64,000 bases of DNA, from positions 1 to 64,000 of the forward strand of contig NZ_JAKCMV010000061.1 of NCBI RefSeq assembly GCF_021440515.1, given 5' to 3'. This stretch comes from Enterobacter asburiae (lineage in GTDB: Bacteria; Pseudomonadota; Gammaproteobacteria; Enterobacterales; Enterobacteriaceae). The notes below the pieces were generated by a model. That model saw only the letters and a list, made by a program, of their open reading frames with translations, was not told where the DNA came from and searched no databases. Positions 34,214-45,603 of the stretch are shown here, in pieces. Position 1 is the first letter of the stretch. Each line of letters starts with the position of its first letter. A program made the position numbers and the translations under genes.

Positions 34214-35671
34214 GTGTCTGAACTGTCTCAATTATCTCCACAGCCCCTGTGGGATATTTTTGCCAAAATCTGCTCTATCCCGCACCCGTCCTATCACGAA
34301 GAACAGCTTGCCGAACACATCATGGGCTGGGCGAAAGAAAAAGGGCTGCACGCCGAGCGCGACCAGGTTGGCAACATTCTGATCCGCAAACCCGCTACCG
34401 CAGGTATGGAAAACCGTAAACCGGTCGTGCTTCAGGCACACCTGGACATGGTGCCGCAGAAAAACAACGACACCGTTCACGACTTCACCAAAGATCCTAT
34501 CCAGCCTTATATTGACGGCGAGTGGGTGAAAGCGCGCGGCACCACCCTGGGCGCGGACAACGGCATCGGTATGGCTTCTGCCCTGGCCGTGCTGGCCGAC
34601 GACAGCGTTGAGCACGGGCCGCTGGAAGTGCTGCTGACCATGACCGAAGAAGCGGGCATGGACGGCGCGTTCGGTCTGCAAGCGAACTGGTTGCAGGCGG
34701 ATATCCTGATCAACACCGACTCCGAAGAAGAGGGTGAGATCTACATGGGTTGCGCCGGTGGTATTGATTTCATCTCTACCCTGCCGCTGTCCCGTGAAGC
34801 GATCCCTGCGGGCTTCCAGACCTTCAAGCTGACGCTGAAAGGGCTGAAAGGCGGTCACTCCGGTGGTGATATCCATCTGGGTCTGGGCAACGCCAACAAA
34901 CTGCTGGCGCGTTTCCTGGCGGGCCACGCGGCCGAGCTGGATCTGCGTCTGGTTGATTTCAACGGCGGTACGCTGCGTAACGCAATCCCGCGTGAAGCCT
35001 TCGCTACCGTTGCGGTGCCGTCAGCGAAAGCGGACGAGCTGAAAAAGCTCTCCAGCGTCTATCTGGACATCCTGAAAAACGAACTCTCTGAGAAAGAGAA
35101 AAACCTGACCGTGGTGCTCGAATCCGTGACCACGGATAAAGCCGCGCTGACCGCACAGTCCCGCGACAGCTTTGTTCAGCTGCTGAACGCGACGCCAAAC
35201 GGCGTGATCCGCAACTCCGACGTGGCGAAGGGCGTGGTAGAAACCTCCCTGAACGTGGGCGTGGTGACCATGAGCGACGACAGCGCGGAAATCATCTGCC
35301 TGATCCGTTCTCTGATCGACACCGGTAAAGAGTACGTTGTGAGCATGCTGGAATCTCTGGGCACGCTGGCGGGCGCGAAAACGTCTGCAAAAGGCAGCTA
35401 CCCGGGCTGGCAGCCGGATGCAACGTCTCCGGTCATGGCGCTGGTGCGTGAAACCTATCAGCGTCTGTTCAACAGCACGCCGAACATTCAGGTTATCCAC
35501 GCGGGTCTGGAGTGCGGTCTGTTCAAGAAACCGTATCCGGACATGGATATGGTGTCTATTGGGCCAACCATCACCGGGCCACACTCCCCGGATGAGCAGG
35601 TTCATATTGAAAGCGTGGGCCATTACTGGACCCTGCTGACGGAACTGCTGAAAGCGATCCCGGTTAAGTAA
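34214..35671 (+). CDS. pepD: Cytosolic non-specific dipeptidase (peptidase D)
   Basis: 485 residues from the GTG at 34214, which follows AAGGAG nine bases upstream and matches the E. coli start MSELSQLSPQ. M20-family zinc ligands are in QAHLDMVPQKN, TLGADNGIGM and MTEEAGMDGAFG. It hydrolyses dipeptides, including Cys-Gly, in the cytoplasm. It is a stand-alone gene followed by a palindromic repeat and terminator-like REP. Confidence 0.97.
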   Translation: MSELSQLSPQPLWDIFAKICSIPHPSYHEEQLAEHIMGWAKEKGLHAERDQVGNILIRKPATAGMENRKPVVLQAHLDMVPQKNNDTVHDFTKDPIQPYIDGEWVKARGTTLGADNGIGMASALAVLADDSVEHGPLEVLLTMTEEAGMDGAFGLQANWLQADILINTDSEEEGEIYMGCAGGIDFISTLPLSREAIPAGFQTFKLTLKGLKGGHSGGDIHLGLGNANKLLARFLAGHAAELDLRLVDFNGGTLRNAIPREAFATVAVPSAKADELKKLSSVYLDILKNELSEKEKNLTVVLESVTTDKAALTAQSRDSFVQLLNATPNGVIRNSDVAKGVVETSLNVGVVTMSDDSAEIICLIRSLIDTGKEYVVSMLESLGTLAGAKTSAKGSYPGWQPDATSPVMALVRETYQRLFNSTPNIQVIHAGLECGLFKKPYPDMDMVSIGPTITGPHSPDEQVHIESVGHYWTLLTELLKAIPVK

Positions 35672-35673
35672 TT

Positions 35674-35741
35674 CCCTCACCCGCCCTCTCCCAACGTGAG
35701 AGGGTGAATAACGCAGGCCCGGTAAGCGCAGCGCACCGGGC
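35674..35741. repeat. GAGAGGG palindromic repeat and REP-like hairpin after pepD
   Basis: CCCTCTC (35684-35690) pairs with GAGAGGG (35698-35704), preceded by CCCTCACCCG, as at 31596 and 48934. A second hairpin, GCCCGGTAAGCGC / GCGCACCGGGC, runs into TTTTTT and may serve as the pepD terminator. Confidence 0.75.
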
Positions 35742-35745
35742 TTTT

Positions 35746-36804
35746 TTACAACCCCAGCACCAGCTGTCGCTCTAACTGCGGATCCAGCAGCGTGACGTGC
35801 AGTCCCACCAGCCTTACTCCTCGCCCGCTCCGCCGTTCATCCCAGGCTTTTTTTGCCGTGGCGATAAGGTCGTCTTTGTTCAGGCGCGGCCAAACGTGCT
35901 CCTGCGTGGTCTGCTGGAAGTCGTTGAACTTGAGTTTGATGCCCTGTCTCGCGATCAGCAGGTCGGGCTTCACCTTGATTAAACGCCGCTCCAGCTCGGG
36001 GTAAAGCTGTTCCGTGATGATGGCTTCACACTCCGACCACTCATGAATATCTTCAATCAGGGTGCGCTCGACGCCGACCGATTTACGCAGCCGCTCGTTA
36101 TTCACGTCGCGATCGTCAATGCCCTGACTGCGCTCCCACAGCACGCGGCCAAACTTCCCGAAGCGCTTAAGCAGCATCGCCAGGTCGCTGCGCTGCACGT
36201 CTTCGCAGGTGCGAAGCCCCATGCTTTCAAGCTTTGCGGCGGAGACTTTCCCGACGCCGGGAATTTTGCCGAGCGGCAGGGTCTTTAAAAACGCGGGTAC
36301 CTCTTCGGGGGTGATGACGTACTGGCCGTCAGGCTTGTTTAAATCAGAGGCGATCTTGGCGAGAAACTTCACCGGCGCGACCCCGGCCGACGCGGTCAGG
36401 TTGAGCTCATTAGAAATGGTGCGGCGGATCTCCTGGGCCATCAGAGTAGCCGAGCCGTGGCAGTGCAGGCTGTCGGTGACGTCCAGATAGGCTTCATCCA
36501 GGGACAGAGGTTCAATCAGCGAGGTGTAGCGGGAGAAGATTTCCCGAATATGCAAAGAGGCTTCTTTATAGGCATCAAACCGCCCGGGCAGAAGGGTGAG
36601 ATGAGGGCAGAGTTTCAGCGCCATCGCCGTGGGCATCGCGCTGCGCACGCCAAATTTACGCGCAGGATAGTTGGCGGTGCTGATCACCCCACGCTGCACG
36701 CGGCTGCCGCCAATGGCGATGGGAATGTCCCGTAGCGCCGGGTTGTCACGCATCTCCACTGCGGCAAAAAAGCAGTCCATATCGACATGGATTATTTTGC
36801 GCAT
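35746..36804 (-). CDS. dinB: DNA polymerase IV
   Basis: 352 residues. Catalytic acids D8 ([12 protein letters not shown]), D103 and E104 (SLDEAYLD) occupy the E. coli positions, and the C-terminal clamp-binding motif QLVLGL is present. It is a Y-family translesion polymerase that bypasses N2-guanine adducts and is induced by the SOS response. A LexA box lies 20 bases upstream of the start. Confidence 0.97.
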   Translation of the reverse strand: MRKIIHVDMDCFFAAVEMRDNPALRDIPIAIGGSRVQRGVISTANYPARKFGVRSAMPTAMALKLCPHLTLLPGRFDAYKEASLHIREIFSRYTSLIEPLSLDEAYLDVTDSLHCHGSATLMAQEIRRTISNELNLTASAGVAPVKFLAKIASDLNKPDGQYVITPEEVPAFLKTLPLGKIPGVGKVSAAKLESMGLRTCEDVQRSDLAMLLKRFGKFGRVLWERSQGIDDRDVNNERLRKSVGVERTLIEDIHEWSECEAIITEQLYPELERRLIKVKPDLLIARQGIKLKFNDFQQTTQEHVWPRLNKDDLIATAKKAWDERRSGRGVRLVGLHVTLLDPQLERQLVLGL

Positions 36805-36823
36805 AGTAAGCCCTCACTCATCA

Positions 36824-36839
36824 CTGGATAAGTATACAG
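36824..36839 (-). promoter_or_regulatory. LexA box of dinB
   Basis: CTGGATAAGTATACAG fits the SOS box CTG-N10-CAG and lies 20 bases upstream of dinB, as in E. coli. Confidence 0.85.
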
Positions 36840-36874
36840 TAAACAAATGAGGGTTGAGAAGCAGATGTAAAAAC

Positions 36875-36905
36875 GCCGGGCGGCGGCTTGCCCTACCCGG
36901 CCTGA
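36875..36905. repeat. REP element between dinB and nqrM
   Basis: GCCGGGCGGCGGCTTGCCC followed by TACCCGGCC forms a stem-loop typical of enterobacterial REP units, in the 107-base gap. Confidence 0.7.
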
Positions 36906-36911
36906 TTACAC

Positions 36912-37115
36912 TTAGATAATGCGCTGCTGTTCGCGGGCCATGCGTTTTTTACGCGCATCGCAGGGTTCCGGGCAGTCGCAGACTTTTTCCATGCCAATGG
37001 AGGAGATCCCTCCGCAGCTACCCTGAATGCTTTTGCGCTTGATGATCCAGCCTAACGACATGCCGAACACCACCAGCACAAACACCGCAAACGTTGCCAG
37101 AAACGTCAGCATCAT
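36912..37115 (-). CDS. nqrM: Na+-NQR maturation protein NqrM
   Basis: 67 residues: an N-terminal membrane helix (about 4-25) and a cysteine motif, SCGGISSIG followed by CDCPEPCD, characteristic of NqrM. It is needed to assemble the iron centre between NqrD and NqrE in the sodium-pumping NADH:quinone reductase. It overlaps the nqrF end by one base, and is the last gene of the nqr operon. Confidence 0.92.
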   Translation of the reverse strand: MMLTFLATFAVFVLVVFGMSLGWIIKRKSIQGSCGGISSIGMEKVCDCPEPCDARKKRMAREQQRII

Positions 37116-38338
37116 CAGCCTCCGAAATCATCAAGCATGATGTTCTCGTCTTCCACGCCAAGATCTTTCAGCATCTTGATCACCGCAGCGTTCATCATCG
37201 GCGGGCCGCACATGTAGAACTCACAGTCTTCCGGTGCCGCGTGCTGCTTGAGGTAGTTCTCATAGAGAACGTTATGAATAAAGCCAGTATAGCCCGTCCA
37301 GTTATCTTCCGGCTGTGGATCCGAGAGCGCCACGTGGAAGGTAAAGTTCGGGTTTTCACGCGCCAGCTGCTCGAATTCGTCCTCATAGAACATCTCGCGC
37401 AGGGAGCGAGCACCGTACCAGAAGCTGATTTTCCGCTTGCTGCTAAGCCGCTTGAGTTGGTCAAAGATATGCGAACGCATCGGCGCCATGCCCGCTCCGC
37501 CGCCGATAAAGACCATTTCGGCATCGGTATCTTTGGCAAAGAACTCCCCAAACGGACCTGAGATGGTTACCTTATCCCCCGCTTTCAGCGACCAGATATA
37601 GGAGGACATCACGCCCGGCGGCGCGTCCGGCACGTTAGGCGGCGGCGTGGCGATACGCACGTTGAGCATAATAATGCCCTTCTCTTCCGGGTAGTTCGCC
37701 ATAGAATAGGCGCGCAGCGCGGGTTCTTTCACCTCAGAGACAAAACGGAAGAGGTTAAATTTATCCCAGTCAGCGCGGTATTCATCCGGCACGTCGAAAT
37801 CGGCATAGGCAACGGTGTGCGCCGGGCATTCAATCTGAATATACCCACCCGCACGGAACGGAACGCTTTCCCCTTCCGGCACGCGCAGCTTAAGCTCTTT
37901 AATGAAGGTGGCTTTGTTATCGTTAGAGATAACCTCGCACTCCCATTTCTTCACGCCGAAGATCTCTTCCGGCAGCTCAATCTTCATGTTCTGGCGCACC
38001 GCCACCTGGCAGGCCAGACGGCAGCCCTCTTTTGCTTCGCGCTTGGTGATATGCGCAAGCTCGGTCGGAAGAATATCGCCCCCGCCCTCTTTCACCGTAA
38101 CGCGGCACTGGCCGCAGGAGCCACCGCCGCCACAGGCGGAAGAGACAAATATTCCGTTACCGGAAAGGGTGTTAAGCAGCTTGTCACCCGCCGGAGTGCG
38201 GATCTGATTCTGCGGTTCGTCATTGATATCAATAATGACGTCGCCTGAATTCACAAGCTTTGAGCGCGCGGCCAGAATCAGCCCCGACAGCACCAGTACT
38301 ATGAGCGTGAACATCACCACGCCAAGAATAATTTCCAT
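37115..38338 (-). CDS. nqrF: Na+-translocating NADH:quinone reductase subunit F
   Basis: 407 residues. N-terminal helix (about 3-23), [2Fe-2S] ferredoxin domain with C69, C75, C78 and C110 ([12 protein letters not shown], later GCRLAC), then FAD domain ([11 protein letters not shown]) and NADH-binding domain ([19 protein letters not shown]). It oxidises NADH and feeds electrons to the flavins of NqrC and NqrB. The operon nqrABCDEF-M is complete. Confidence 0.97.
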   Translation of the reverse strand: MEIILGVVMFTLIVLVLSGLILAARSKLVNSGDVIIDINDEPQNQIRTPAGDKLLNTLSGNGIFVSSACGGGGSCGQCRVTVKEGGGDILPTELAHITKREAKEGCRLACQVAVRQNMKIELPEEIFGVKKWECEVISNDNKATFIKELKLRVPEGESVPFRAGGYIQIECPAHTVAYADFDVPDEYRADWDKFNLFRFVSEVKEPALRAYSMANYPEEKGIIMLNVRIATPPPNVPDAPPGVMSSYIWSLKAGDKVTISGPFGEFFAKDTDAEMVFIGGGAGMAPMRSHIFDQLKRLSSKRKISFWYGARSLREMFYEDEFEQLARENPNFTFHVALSDPQPEDNWTGYTGFIHNVLYENYLKQHAAPEDCEFYMCGPPMMNAAVIKMLKDLGVEDENIMLDDFGG

Positions 38339-38348
38339 ATCGAAGCCC

Positions 38349-38945
38349 TTAAAGCTGTACGCCGGAGAAGGACATAAAGCCCAGCGCCATCAGCCCGGTG
38401 GTGATAAAGGTGATCCCTAAGCCGCGCAGGCCTGCCGGCACGTTGGCATACTTCATTTTTTCGCGGATCCCCGCCATGGTCACGATCGCCAGCATCCAGC
38501 CGATACCGGAACCAAACCCATAAACAATGGATTCACTGAAGTTGTAATCGCGCTGAACCATGAACGACACGCCGCCGAAAATGGCACAGTTCACGGCGAT
38601 AAGCGGCAGGAAGATCCCGAGCGCGTTATAGAGCGACGGGAAGTACTTATCGAGGATCATCTCCAGAATTTGAACCAGCGCCGCAATCACGCCAATGAAG
38701 GTGATGAAGTTAAGGAAGCTAAGATCAACGCCCTCAACCAGCGCGCCATCGCGCAGCACAAAGTTGTACACCAGATTGTTAATCGGCACCGATAAACCCA
38801 GCACCACGGTGACCGCTACGCCCAGGCCAAATGCCGTCGATATCTTTTTGGAAACTGCAAGGAACGTACACATGCCCAGGAAGAATGCGAGCGCCATGTT
38901 TTCAACAAACACCGCGCGCACGAATAAACTCAGGTAATGAGCCAT
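38349..38945 (-). CDS. nqrE: Na+-translocating NADH:quinone reductase subunit E
   Basis: 198 residues with six membrane helices and the paired motifs [10 protein letters not shown] and NCAIFGG containing the conserved cysteines that, with NqrD, hold the intramembrane iron centre. It takes part in electron and Na+ transfer. It begins six bases after nqrD. Confidence 0.96.
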   Translation of the reverse strand: MAHYLSLFVRAVFVENMALAFFLGMCTFLAVSKKISTAFGLGVAVTVVLGLSVPINNLVYNFVLRDGALVEGVDLSFLNFITFIGVIAALVQILEMILDKYFPSLYNALGIFLPLIAVNCAIFGGVSFMVQRDYNFSESIVYGFGSGIGWMLAIVTMAGIREKMKYANVPAGLRGLGITFITTGLMALGFMSFSGVQL

Positions 38946-38951
38946 TGTCGG

Positions 38952-39590
38952 TTACTCCTTTTCCTGCTGTTCTGGCTTCAACGTACGAATCAGCCAAATC
39001 AGCAAACCGATAATGAAAAACGCGCTTGGCGCGAGCAGGAACAGCCCGTTTGGCAGATACCAGCCGCCGTTCTGGACGGTGTCCAGCACGGTAATGCCGA
39101 ACAGCTTACCGCTGCCAATTAGCTCGCGCAGGAAACCCACCGTCAGCAGGATCACGCCATAGCCGAGGCCGTTGCCGATCCCATCCATAAAGCTCGCCAG
39201 CGGCGGCATCTTCATGGCGTAAGCTTCCGCTCGCCCCATCACGATGCAGTTGGTGATGATCAGGCCAACAAACACCGAGAGCTGTTTTGACGTTTCATAG
39301 GCAAACGCGCGCAGCAGCTGATCGACCACGATCACCAGCGAGGCGATGATCGCCATCTGCACGATGATCCTCACGCTGTTCGGAATGTGGTGGCGGATCA
39401 TCGAGATGAACATGCTGGAAAACGCCGTCACCAGCGTTACCGCCACGGTCATCACCAGCGCCGTTTCCAGCTTGGTGGTCACCGCCAGCGCCGAACAGAC
39501 CCCGAGCACCTGTAGCGTAATCGGGTTGTTGGCTAAAAGCGGGCCAATGAGCACCTTTTTAACTTCTTTCAATTCGCCCGCATCAGCCAT
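38952..39590 (-). CDS. nqrD: Na+-translocating NADH:quinone reductase subunit D
   Basis: 212 residues, six membrane helices, homologous to NqrE. The conserved cysteine regions are [11 protein letters not shown] and [13 protein letters not shown]. With NqrE it forms the iron-containing membrane core of the pump. Its start overlaps the nqrC end by eight bases. Confidence 0.96.
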   Translation of the reverse strand: MADAGELKEVKKVLIGPLLANNPITLQVLGVCSALAVTTKLETALVMTVAVTLVTAFSSMFISMIRHHIPNSVRIIVQMAIIASLVIVVDQLLRAFAYETSKQLSVFVGLIITNCIVMGRAEAYAMKMPPLASFMDGIGNGLGYGVILLTVGFLRELIGSGKLFGITVLDTVQNGGWYLPNGLFLLAPSAFFIIGLLIWLIRTLKPEQQEKE

Positions 39591-40377
39591 TGTTCAGCGC
39601 TCCTTCACGTACATTTTTCAGGAAGGGGCCGAAACCCAGCTCCCCCATCCAGAAATCAAAACTGTGCTGCACCCCGTTAGAGGTCAGCGTCGCACCGGAA
39701 AGCCCGTCAACGGCGTATTCATCCCCCGGACGCGCGGCGCCTTTCACCACCTTCAGCGCAGGCTGGCCGCTATCATCGAGGACTTTTTTGCCGATAAACT
39801 GCGCACGCCAGTTAGGGTTTTCCACCTCACCACCCAGCCCCGGCGTTTCGCCCTGGTCATAGTAGGTGATGCCCTTGACGGTGCGGCCGTCCGTATCAAG
39901 CGCCACAAAGGCGTACATCATTGACCACAGGCCGTTGCCATACACCGGCAGCACCATCTCCTGCACGCGCTTCTGCTCGTCCCGCACCAGATAGATTTCA
40001 GCGATATTGCTGCGACGCTTAATGCCCGCCGGATCCTGCGATGCCTCAAGCGCGATGCTCATCTGCGGGTCTTTCAGCGCCAGCGCCTGGTTGTATTTCG
40101 CCGGGTCTTTATCCAGCAGCTCACCGGTTTTTAAATTCACCAGCCGCGCCGAGATGCGTTCAGCAAAAATTTTGGCCACGTCGTCTGTGGTCATGCCTTC
40201 CTGCATCAGACCCGCGACGGCCAGAATATTGCGCTGTTTATCCAGCGCGCGCTGCTCCTGTTGCAGCGGCTTTAACCCTACGGCAGAGCCAGCAACTACG
40301 ATGGAACAGACCAGGCAAAGCACCAGCACCACCAGCAAGGTTTTGCCGATGCTGTCGTTATTTTTGATATCAGCCAC
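39583..40377 (-). CDS. nqrC: Na+-translocating NADH:quinone reductase subunit C
   Basis: 264 residues from a GTG start at 40377 (VADIKNND) overlapping nqrB by eight bases; the longest frame begins 23 codons earlier inside nqrB. One N-terminal helix anchors a periplasmic domain with the flavinylation motif [10 protein letters not shown], whose last threonine carries covalent FMN attached by ApbE. It relays electrons between NqrD/E and NqrB. Confidence 0.95.
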   Translation of the reverse strand: MADIKNNDSIGKTLLVVLVLCLVCSIVVAGSAVGLKPLQQEQRALDKQRNILAVAGLMQEGMTTDDVAKIFAERISARLVNLKTGELLDKDPAKYNQALALKDPQMSIALEASQDPAGIKRRSNIAEIYLVRDEQKRVQEMVLPVYGNGLWSMMYAFVALDTDGRTVKGITYYDQGETPGLGGEVENPNWRAQFIGKKVLDDSGQPALKVVKGAARPGDEYAVDGLSGATLTSNGVQHSFDFWMGELGFGPFLKNVREGALNNG

Positions 40378-41608
40378 GCGCCTTCCTCCGCTTAATATTG
40401 GCGCGCACCACCAGATAATCGAATAGCGGCGCAAACAGATTGGCAAACAAAATGGCCAACATCATCCCTTCCGGATAAGCCGGATTGACCACGCGAATCA
40501 ATACGCACATCACGCCAATGAGTGCGCCATACCACCATTTACCTTTGTCGGTAAACGATGCCGATACCGGGTCGGTGGCCATAAACATCATGCCAAACGC
40601 AAAACCACCCAGCACGAGATGCCAGTACCACGGCATGGAGAACATCGGGTTGGTATCAGAGCCGATAAGGTTGAAGAGCGTTGCGGTAAGCACCATGCCG
40701 AGCATGACGCCCGCCACAATGCGCCAGGAGGCGACGCGCCCGAACAGAATAATCGCCCCGCCAATCAGGATCATGAGCGTTGAGACTTCACCGATAGACC
40801 CCGGGATGTTGCCCAAAAACGCGTCAAACCAGGTCACGGGCTGGCCGGTGGCGTTATTCACCAGCGTTTCACCGCCGCGTGCCGCCCACTGAGAAAGCGG
40901 CGTCGCACCGGAGAAGCCGTCTGCTGCCGTCCACACTAAATCCCCGGAGATCTGCGCCGGATAGGCGAAGAACAGGAACGCGCGTCCCGCCAGCGCAGGG
41001 TTGAGGAAGTTACGCCCGGTGCCGCCGAAGATCTCTTTAGCAATCACCACGCCGAAGCTGATCCCCAGCGCCGCCTGCCACAGCGGCAGCGTTGGCGGCA
41101 CAATCAGGGCAAACAGGATAGAGGTAACAAAGAAGCCTTCGTTGATTTCATGTTTGCGAATAATGGCAAACAGCACTTCCCAGAAACCGCCGACGACAAA
41201 CACCGTCAGGTAGATGGGCACAAAGAAAACCGCGCCCAGGGTCATCATGCTTATCCAGCCCGCATCGGCGGCAAAGCTCACCCCGAGCATCTGAGCGACA
41301 CGGTAGTGCCAGTCAGACTGAATAACCTGCGACAGCTGGGAGGCGTCGTACAGGTGATGCAGCGCCGGAATGGTTTGCAGCCCGACGTTGTACATTCCCC
41401 AGAACATTGCCGGGAAGACCGCAAACCAGACCAGAATCATCATGCGCTTCAGGTCGATGGCATCGCGAACGTGCGCGGCCCCTTTCGTGACCTGCCCAGG
41501 CGTGTAGAAAATGGTTACCGTCGCTTCATACAGCGGATAGTACTTTTCCAGCTTGCCGCCCTGCGTAAAGTGCGGCTCCATTTTTTCGAAGAGGTGTTTT
41601 AAGCCCAT
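40370..41608 (-). CDS. nqrB: Na+-translocating NADH:quinone reductase subunit B
   Basis: 412 residues with about ten membrane helices and the covalent FMN motif GFSGATPLS. It also binds riboflavin and is thought to form the sodium path and quinone reduction site. It lies three bases behind nqrA and overlaps nqrC, consistent with one operon. Confidence 0.97.
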   Translation of the reverse strand: MGLKHLFEKMEPHFTQGGKLEKYYPLYEATVTIFYTPGQVTKGAAHVRDAIDLKRMMILVWFAVFPAMFWGMYNVGLQTIPALHHLYDASQLSQVIQSDWHYRVAQMLGVSFAADAGWISMMTLGAVFFVPIYLTVFVVGGFWEVLFAIIRKHEINEGFFVTSILFALIVPPTLPLWQAALGISFGVVIAKEIFGGTGRNFLNPALAGRAFLFFAYPAQISGDLVWTAADGFSGATPLSQWAARGGETLVNNATGQPVTWFDAFLGNIPGSIGEVSTLMILIGGAIILFGRVASWRIVAGVMLGMVLTATLFNLIGSDTNPMFSMPWYWHLVLGGFAFGMMFMATDPVSASFTDKGKWWYGALIGVMCVLIRVVNPAYPEGMMLAILFANLFAPLFDYLVVRANIKRRKARG

Positions 41609-41611
41609 CAG

Positions 41612-42955
41612 TTATCCTTCCTGCTCAATGCGGGTTAACACCTCGCGCAATACGGGTCCGTATTCGTATTTTCCTGGGCAAACGTAGGTGCAGAGTGCCA
41701 GGTCTTCTTCATCCAGCTCCAGGCAACCTAGCGCCTGCGCGCTGTCGGAATCCCCGGCCAGCAGATCGCGCAGCAGCGGCGTGGCCAGAATATCCAGCGG
41801 CATTACGCGCTCGTAGTTGCCAATGGGCACCATTGCACGCTCACCGCCGTGGGTGCTGGTAGAGAAGTTAAACAGCTTGTGACGCAGGAAGTGGCCGAGC
41901 GTGGTGCGGGTGACGGAGAACTTGTCTGCCCCCGGCAGCACCCAGCCAAACAGCTCTTTATCACGCCCTTCCTGAAGCATGCTGACCTGCAAATGAAAGC
42001 GCCCCAGAAACGCCTGCGCGCCCGTAGCGTGTCTGCCGCTCAGCACGGAGCCGGAAATCAGGCGGTTTTCACCCTCTTTTGTTTCACCCGTCAGCAGCTC
42101 GTTGATATCGGCGCCCATCAGGGTGCTGACCAGACGCGGACGCGCGGCCTGTGGCCCACCGAGTGCGATTACGCGCTCAGCGCACAGTTCGCCCGTCATA
42201 AAGAGCTTACCGATGGCAATCACGTCCTGATAATTCAGGTGCCAGACCTGCTTCGCCAGGCTGACAGGCTCAAGGAAGTGGATGTGCGTGCCGGGAAGCC
42301 CGGCAGGATGCGGGCCTGCGAATTCGTTAAAGGTCACCTGCCCTTGCGGATGCCCACCCAGCTTGCCACCGCTGGCCTGACAGACGTGGACTTTCCCCTC
42401 CGTCAGCCGGGTAAGCAGCGTCAGCCCGGCATCGAAGGCTTTTCGTTGGGCAAGGATAATCGGCTCGGGATCGGCGCTAAGCGGGTTGGTGTCGATAGCG
42501 GTAACAAAAATCGCCGCCGGAACGGAGCCGGGTACCGGAGATTTGCTGAAGGGACGGGTGCGAAACGCCGTCCACAGGCCGGATTCCAGCAGCTGGGCCT
42601 GCACAACATCGCGGCCGAGCGTGGCGAAATCGTCTGCGTCAAAACGCGAAAACGCGCGCTGCTCGTCGCCTTCAATGCAAATCACGACCGACTGCAACAC
42701 GCGACGCTCGCCGCGGTTGATCGCCGCAACGGTGCCGCTGGCAGGCGCGGTGAACATGACGCCAGGATTTTTTTTATCTTCGAAGAGGGCCTGGCCTTTT
42801 ATGACGCGTTCGCCTTCCTGCACCAGCATTGCCGGGCGCATTCCGACGTAGTCGTCACCCAAAATGGCGACATGACGCACGTCAGGGCCGGGCGAAACGT
42901 GCTGTTCGGGCACGCCTGCAATCGGGAGATCAAGTCCTTTTTTAATTCTAAACAT
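41612..42955 (-). CDS. nqrA: Na+-translocating NADH:quinone reductase subunit A
   Basis: 447 residues, no membrane helix, matching NqrA across its length ([52 protein letters not shown]). It is the cytoplasmic face subunit, related to RnfC but without its iron-sulfur clusters, and contributes to quinone binding. First gene of the nqr operon, whose promoter must lie in 42956-43259. Confidence 0.97.
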   Translation of the reverse strand: MFRIKKGLDLPIAGVPEQHVSPGPDVRHVAILGDDYVGMRPAMLVQEGERVIKGQALFEDKKNPGVMFTAPASGTVAAINRGERRVLQSVVICIEGDEQRAFSRFDADDFATLGRDVVQAQLLESGLWTAFRTRPFSKSPVPGSVPAAIFVTAIDTNPLSADPEPIILAQRKAFDAGLTLLTRLTEGKVHVCQASGGKLGGHPQGQVTFNEFAGPHPAGLPGTHIHFLEPVSLAKQVWHLNYQDVIAIGKLFMTGELCAERVIALGGPQAARPRLVSTLMGADINELLTGETKEGENRLISGSVLSGRHATGAQAFLGRFHLQVSMLQEGRDKELFGWVLPGADKFSVTRTTLGHFLRHKLFNFSTSTHGGERAMVPIGNYERVMPLDILATPLLRDLLAGDSDSAQALGCLELDEEDLALCTYVCPGKYEYGPVLREVLTRIEQEG

Positions 42956-43259
42956 GTGGTTAGCAAGTATCCATGAACAATAATCCAGAGAGGCCGCGAG
43001 TGTACCATTTTCGCCTCTTTGGGTGCAGGGAAACCGCCGTAGCGCGCGTCAAAATGCGAGCCATTACGCAAAGTTTCTGGCGTCATGGTGATGTGAATGC
43101 GATATGAGGATAAAACTATTTTGTAAACCCAGCCGTTCGCTCTTGCGAAAAACTACAGCGGTGCTAATGTGAGCGCTCCTAAATCCAGATAACTCTGATT
43201 ACGGGTCTCTTTTGCCGTCCTGGCAAGTTGGTTTTTAGCTTTATCAAGGAACTTGTAGT
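42956..43259. other. Divergent intergenic region nqrA / dpaA
   Basis: 304 bases that must hold the leftward nqr promoter and the rightward dpaA promoter. I see no recognisable operator, repeat or small gene. Confidence 0.5.
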
Positions 43260-44000
43260 ATGCGTAAAATCGCATTGTTCATTGCGATGCTTCTGATTCC
43301 GTGTGTGTCATTTGCCGGGCTGCTCAGCAGCAACAGCTCTACCACGCCAATCAGCAAAGAATATAAACAACAACTGATGGGATCGCCGGTTTATATTCAG
43401 ATCTTCAAGGAAGAACGCACACTCGATCTGTTTGTCAAAATGGGCGAGACCTATCAGCTGCTTGATAGCTACAAAATCTGTAACTATTCCGGTGGTCTGG
43501 GGCCAAAACAGCGTCAGGGCGACTTCAAAAGTCCGGAAGGGTTTTACAACGTTCAGCGTAGCCAGCTAAAACCGGACAGCCGCTTCTATAAAGCGATTAA
43601 TATCGGCTTCCCGAATGCCTACGATCGAGCGCACGGTTATGAAGGTAAGTACCTGATGATCCACGGTGCCTGCGTGTCGGTCGGCTGTTATGCGATGACC
43701 GACAGCGGTATTGATGAGATTTTCCAGTTCGTGACCGGCGCGTTAGTCTTTGGTCAACCGAGCGTGCAGATCAGCATTTATCCGTTCCGCATGACCGACG
43801 CCAACATGGCTCGCCATAAGTACTCGTACTTCGCGGATTTCTGGAAGCAGCTGAAGCCAGGCTATGACTACTTCGAGCAGACCCACAAGCCGCCTGTTGT
43901 GTCGGTGATTGATGGCCGGTACGTGGTCAGCAAGCCGCTGAGCCACGAAGTCGTCCAGCCGCAGCTGGCGTCAAATTACGCGGTCCCCGAGACAAAATAG
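43260..44000 (+). CDS. dpaA: Murein L,D-endopeptidase DpaA (YafK/LdtF)
   Basis: 246 residues with a signal peptide ([19 protein letters not shown]) and a YkuD-type domain. The catalytic motif is [14 protein letters not shown]. Despite the L,D-transpeptidase fold, E. coli YafK has been shown to cut the bond between Braun's lipoprotein and peptidoglycan. It acts in the periplasm. Its 3' end overlaps the convergent yafJ gene by 30 bases. Confidence 0.95.
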   Translation: MRKIALFIAMLLIPCVSFAGLLSSNSSTTPISKEYKQQLMGSPVYIQIFKEERTLDLFVKMGETYQLLDSYKICNYSGGLGPKQRQGDFKSPEGFYNVQRSQLKPDSRFYKAINIGFPNAYDRAHGYEGKYLMIHGACVSVGCYAMTDSGIDEIFQFVTGALVFGQPSVQISIYPFRMTDANMARHKYSYFADFWKQLKPGYDYFEQTHKPPVVSVIDGRYVVSKPLSHEVVQPQLASNYAVPETK

Positions 44001-44738
44001 TACCCACTCGCCTGGCATAATCTTTTGCCAGGTTTCGTTGCCCGTCAGCGGCTGCGTCGCAATGACCGTGACCACATCGTTCGGTGTGGTCTCTTTCTGA
44101 AAATCAATTTCCACGTCCTGATCCAGAAGCTTCGCCACGCCAAACGGCGCGCGACGGGTGATCCAGAACAGATTCGTTGAGCAGAACGCCATTACGTACC
44201 GCCCGTCAGAGAGCAGCATGTTAAACACGCCCTTCTCACGCAGTTCAGACGCCAGCGACGCGATGTATTTGAAGACGGCAGCCATGTTGCCCGGCGTGCG
44301 CGGATAACGTTCGGTCAGCTTATGCAGCAGCCAGCAGAACGCCTTTTCGCTGTCCGTTTCACCCACCGGGCGGAAGTTACCGGTTTCCAGCGTTTTATAG
44401 CCCGTAAGCTGCCCGTTGTGGGCGTAGGTCCAGTTGCGGCCCCACAGCTCGCGGGTAAACGGATGGGTGTTTTCCAGCGCCACCTCGCCGCGATTCGCCT
44501 GGCGAATATGCGCAATCACCGAACGGGACTTGATCGGATAGTCCTGCACCAGTTTGGCAATCGGTGAATTGAAGCTGGGTTGTGGATCTTTGAACGTGCG
44601 ACAGCCTTTACCCTCATAGAAGGTAATGCCCCAGCCGTCTTTATGCGGCCCGGTTCCTCCCCCGCGCTGTACCAGCCCGGTGAAACTAAAGCAGATATCG
44701 GTTGGCACATTGGCGCTCATCCCGAGCAGTTCGCACAT
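43971..44738 (-). CDS. yafJ: Class II glutamine amidotransferase YafJ
   Basis: 255 residues beginning [10 protein letters not shown]; the Cys2 exposed after methionine removal is the N-terminal nucleophile of Ntn-type glutamine amidotransferases. [12 protein letters not shown] and [10 protein letters not shown] are conserved substrate-site segments. It presumably releases ammonia from glutamine for an unknown acceptor. Convergent with dpaA, and 46 bases after gmhA in the same direction. Confidence 0.95.
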   Translation of the reverse strand: MCELLGMSANVPTDICFSFTGLVQRGGGTGPHKDGWGITFYEGKGCRTFKDPQPSFNSPIAKLVQDYPIKSRSVIAHIRQANRGEVALENTHPFTRELWGRNWTYAHNGQLTGYKTLETGNFRPVGETDSEKAFCWLLHKLTERYPRTPGNMAAVFKYIASLASELREKGVFNMLLSDGRYVMAFCSTNLFWITRRAPFGVAKLLDQDVEIDFQKETTPNDVVTVIATQPLTGNETWQKIMPGEWVLFCLGDRVI

Positions 44739-44784
44739 ACGTCACCTCCACAACAGCGGGGGCAAAAGTGCCCCCAGCGAAGTC

Positions 44785-45363
44785 TTACTTAATCATTTCT
44801 TTTTCGATTAACTGGATCAGGATATGGATCACTTTAATGTGAATTTCCTGAACGCGGTCAGCGTAACCGAAGTGCGGAACGCGAATTTCAATATCCGCTG
44901 TACCCGCCATCTTACCGCCGTCTTTCCCGGTCAGGGTGATCACTTTCATCCCCTTTTCACGCGCCGCCGTAATGGCTTTGATCACGTTCGCAGAGTTACC
45001 TGAAGTGGAAATACCCAGCAGCACGTCGCCTTCACGGCCTACCGCTTCCACATAACGGGAAAAGATGTGGTCGTAACCGAAGTCGTTGCCCACGCAGGAG
45101 ATGTGGCTGACGTCGGAAATCGCAATCGCCGGGTAACCCGGACGGTTCTCGCGATAGCGACCGGTCAGCTCTTCCGCGAAGTGCATCGCATCGCAGTGTG
45201 AGCCGCCGTTACCGCAGGAGAGCACTTTGCCACCGGCTTTAAAGCTGTCTGCCAGCAGGACCGCCGCGCGCTGAATAGCGTGAATATTGGCTTCATCTTT
45301 CAGAAAGTTAGCCAGCGTTTCCGCCGCTTCGTTCAGTTCGTTACGAATAAGATCCTGGTACAT
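44785..45363 (-). CDS. gmhA: Phosphoheptose isomerase GmhA
   Basis: 192 residues, E. coli length, with a SIS domain ([34 protein letters not shown]). It converts sedoheptulose 7-phosphate to glycero-manno-heptose 7-phosphate, the first step of the heptose pathway for the LPS inner core. Transcribed divergently from fadE, with 240 bases between. Confidence 0.98.
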   Translation of the reverse strand: MYQDLIRNELNEAAETLANFLKDEANIHAIQRAAVLLADSFKAGGKVLSCGNGGSHCDAMHFAEELTGRYRENRPGYPAIAISDVSHISCVGNDFGYDHIFSRYVEAVGREGDVLLGISTSGNSANVIKAITAAREKGMKVITLTGKDGGKMAGTADIEIRVPHFGYADRVQEIHIKVIHILIQLIEKEMIK

Positions 45364-45564
45364 GAGGATAATCCTTCAGCATTGATGAAAATAACACTGT
45401 GCAGTGTACCGGATAGGCGCAAAAGCGAGAAGTTAAAGCCTGCCGATTCTGCTGCTGTTTTGTTTTTTCGTGCCGACGAAAAGCTGAACAATGTGAACCA
45501 GGTTGTAATTATTTTGTAAACACATTGCTAAAGGAAATAACATCCACTACAACCATATCATCAC

Positions 45565-45581
45565 AAGTGGTCAGACCTCCT
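45565..45581 (+). promoter_or_regulatory. FadR operator before fadE
   Basis: AAGTGGTCAGACCTCCT matches the FadR half-site core TGGTCNGACC and the E. coli fadE operator. It lies 23 bases before the start, where bound FadR would repress until long-chain acyl-CoA accumulates. Confidence 0.8.
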
Positions 45582-45603
45582 ACAAGCAAGGGAGCTTTTC
45601 TTT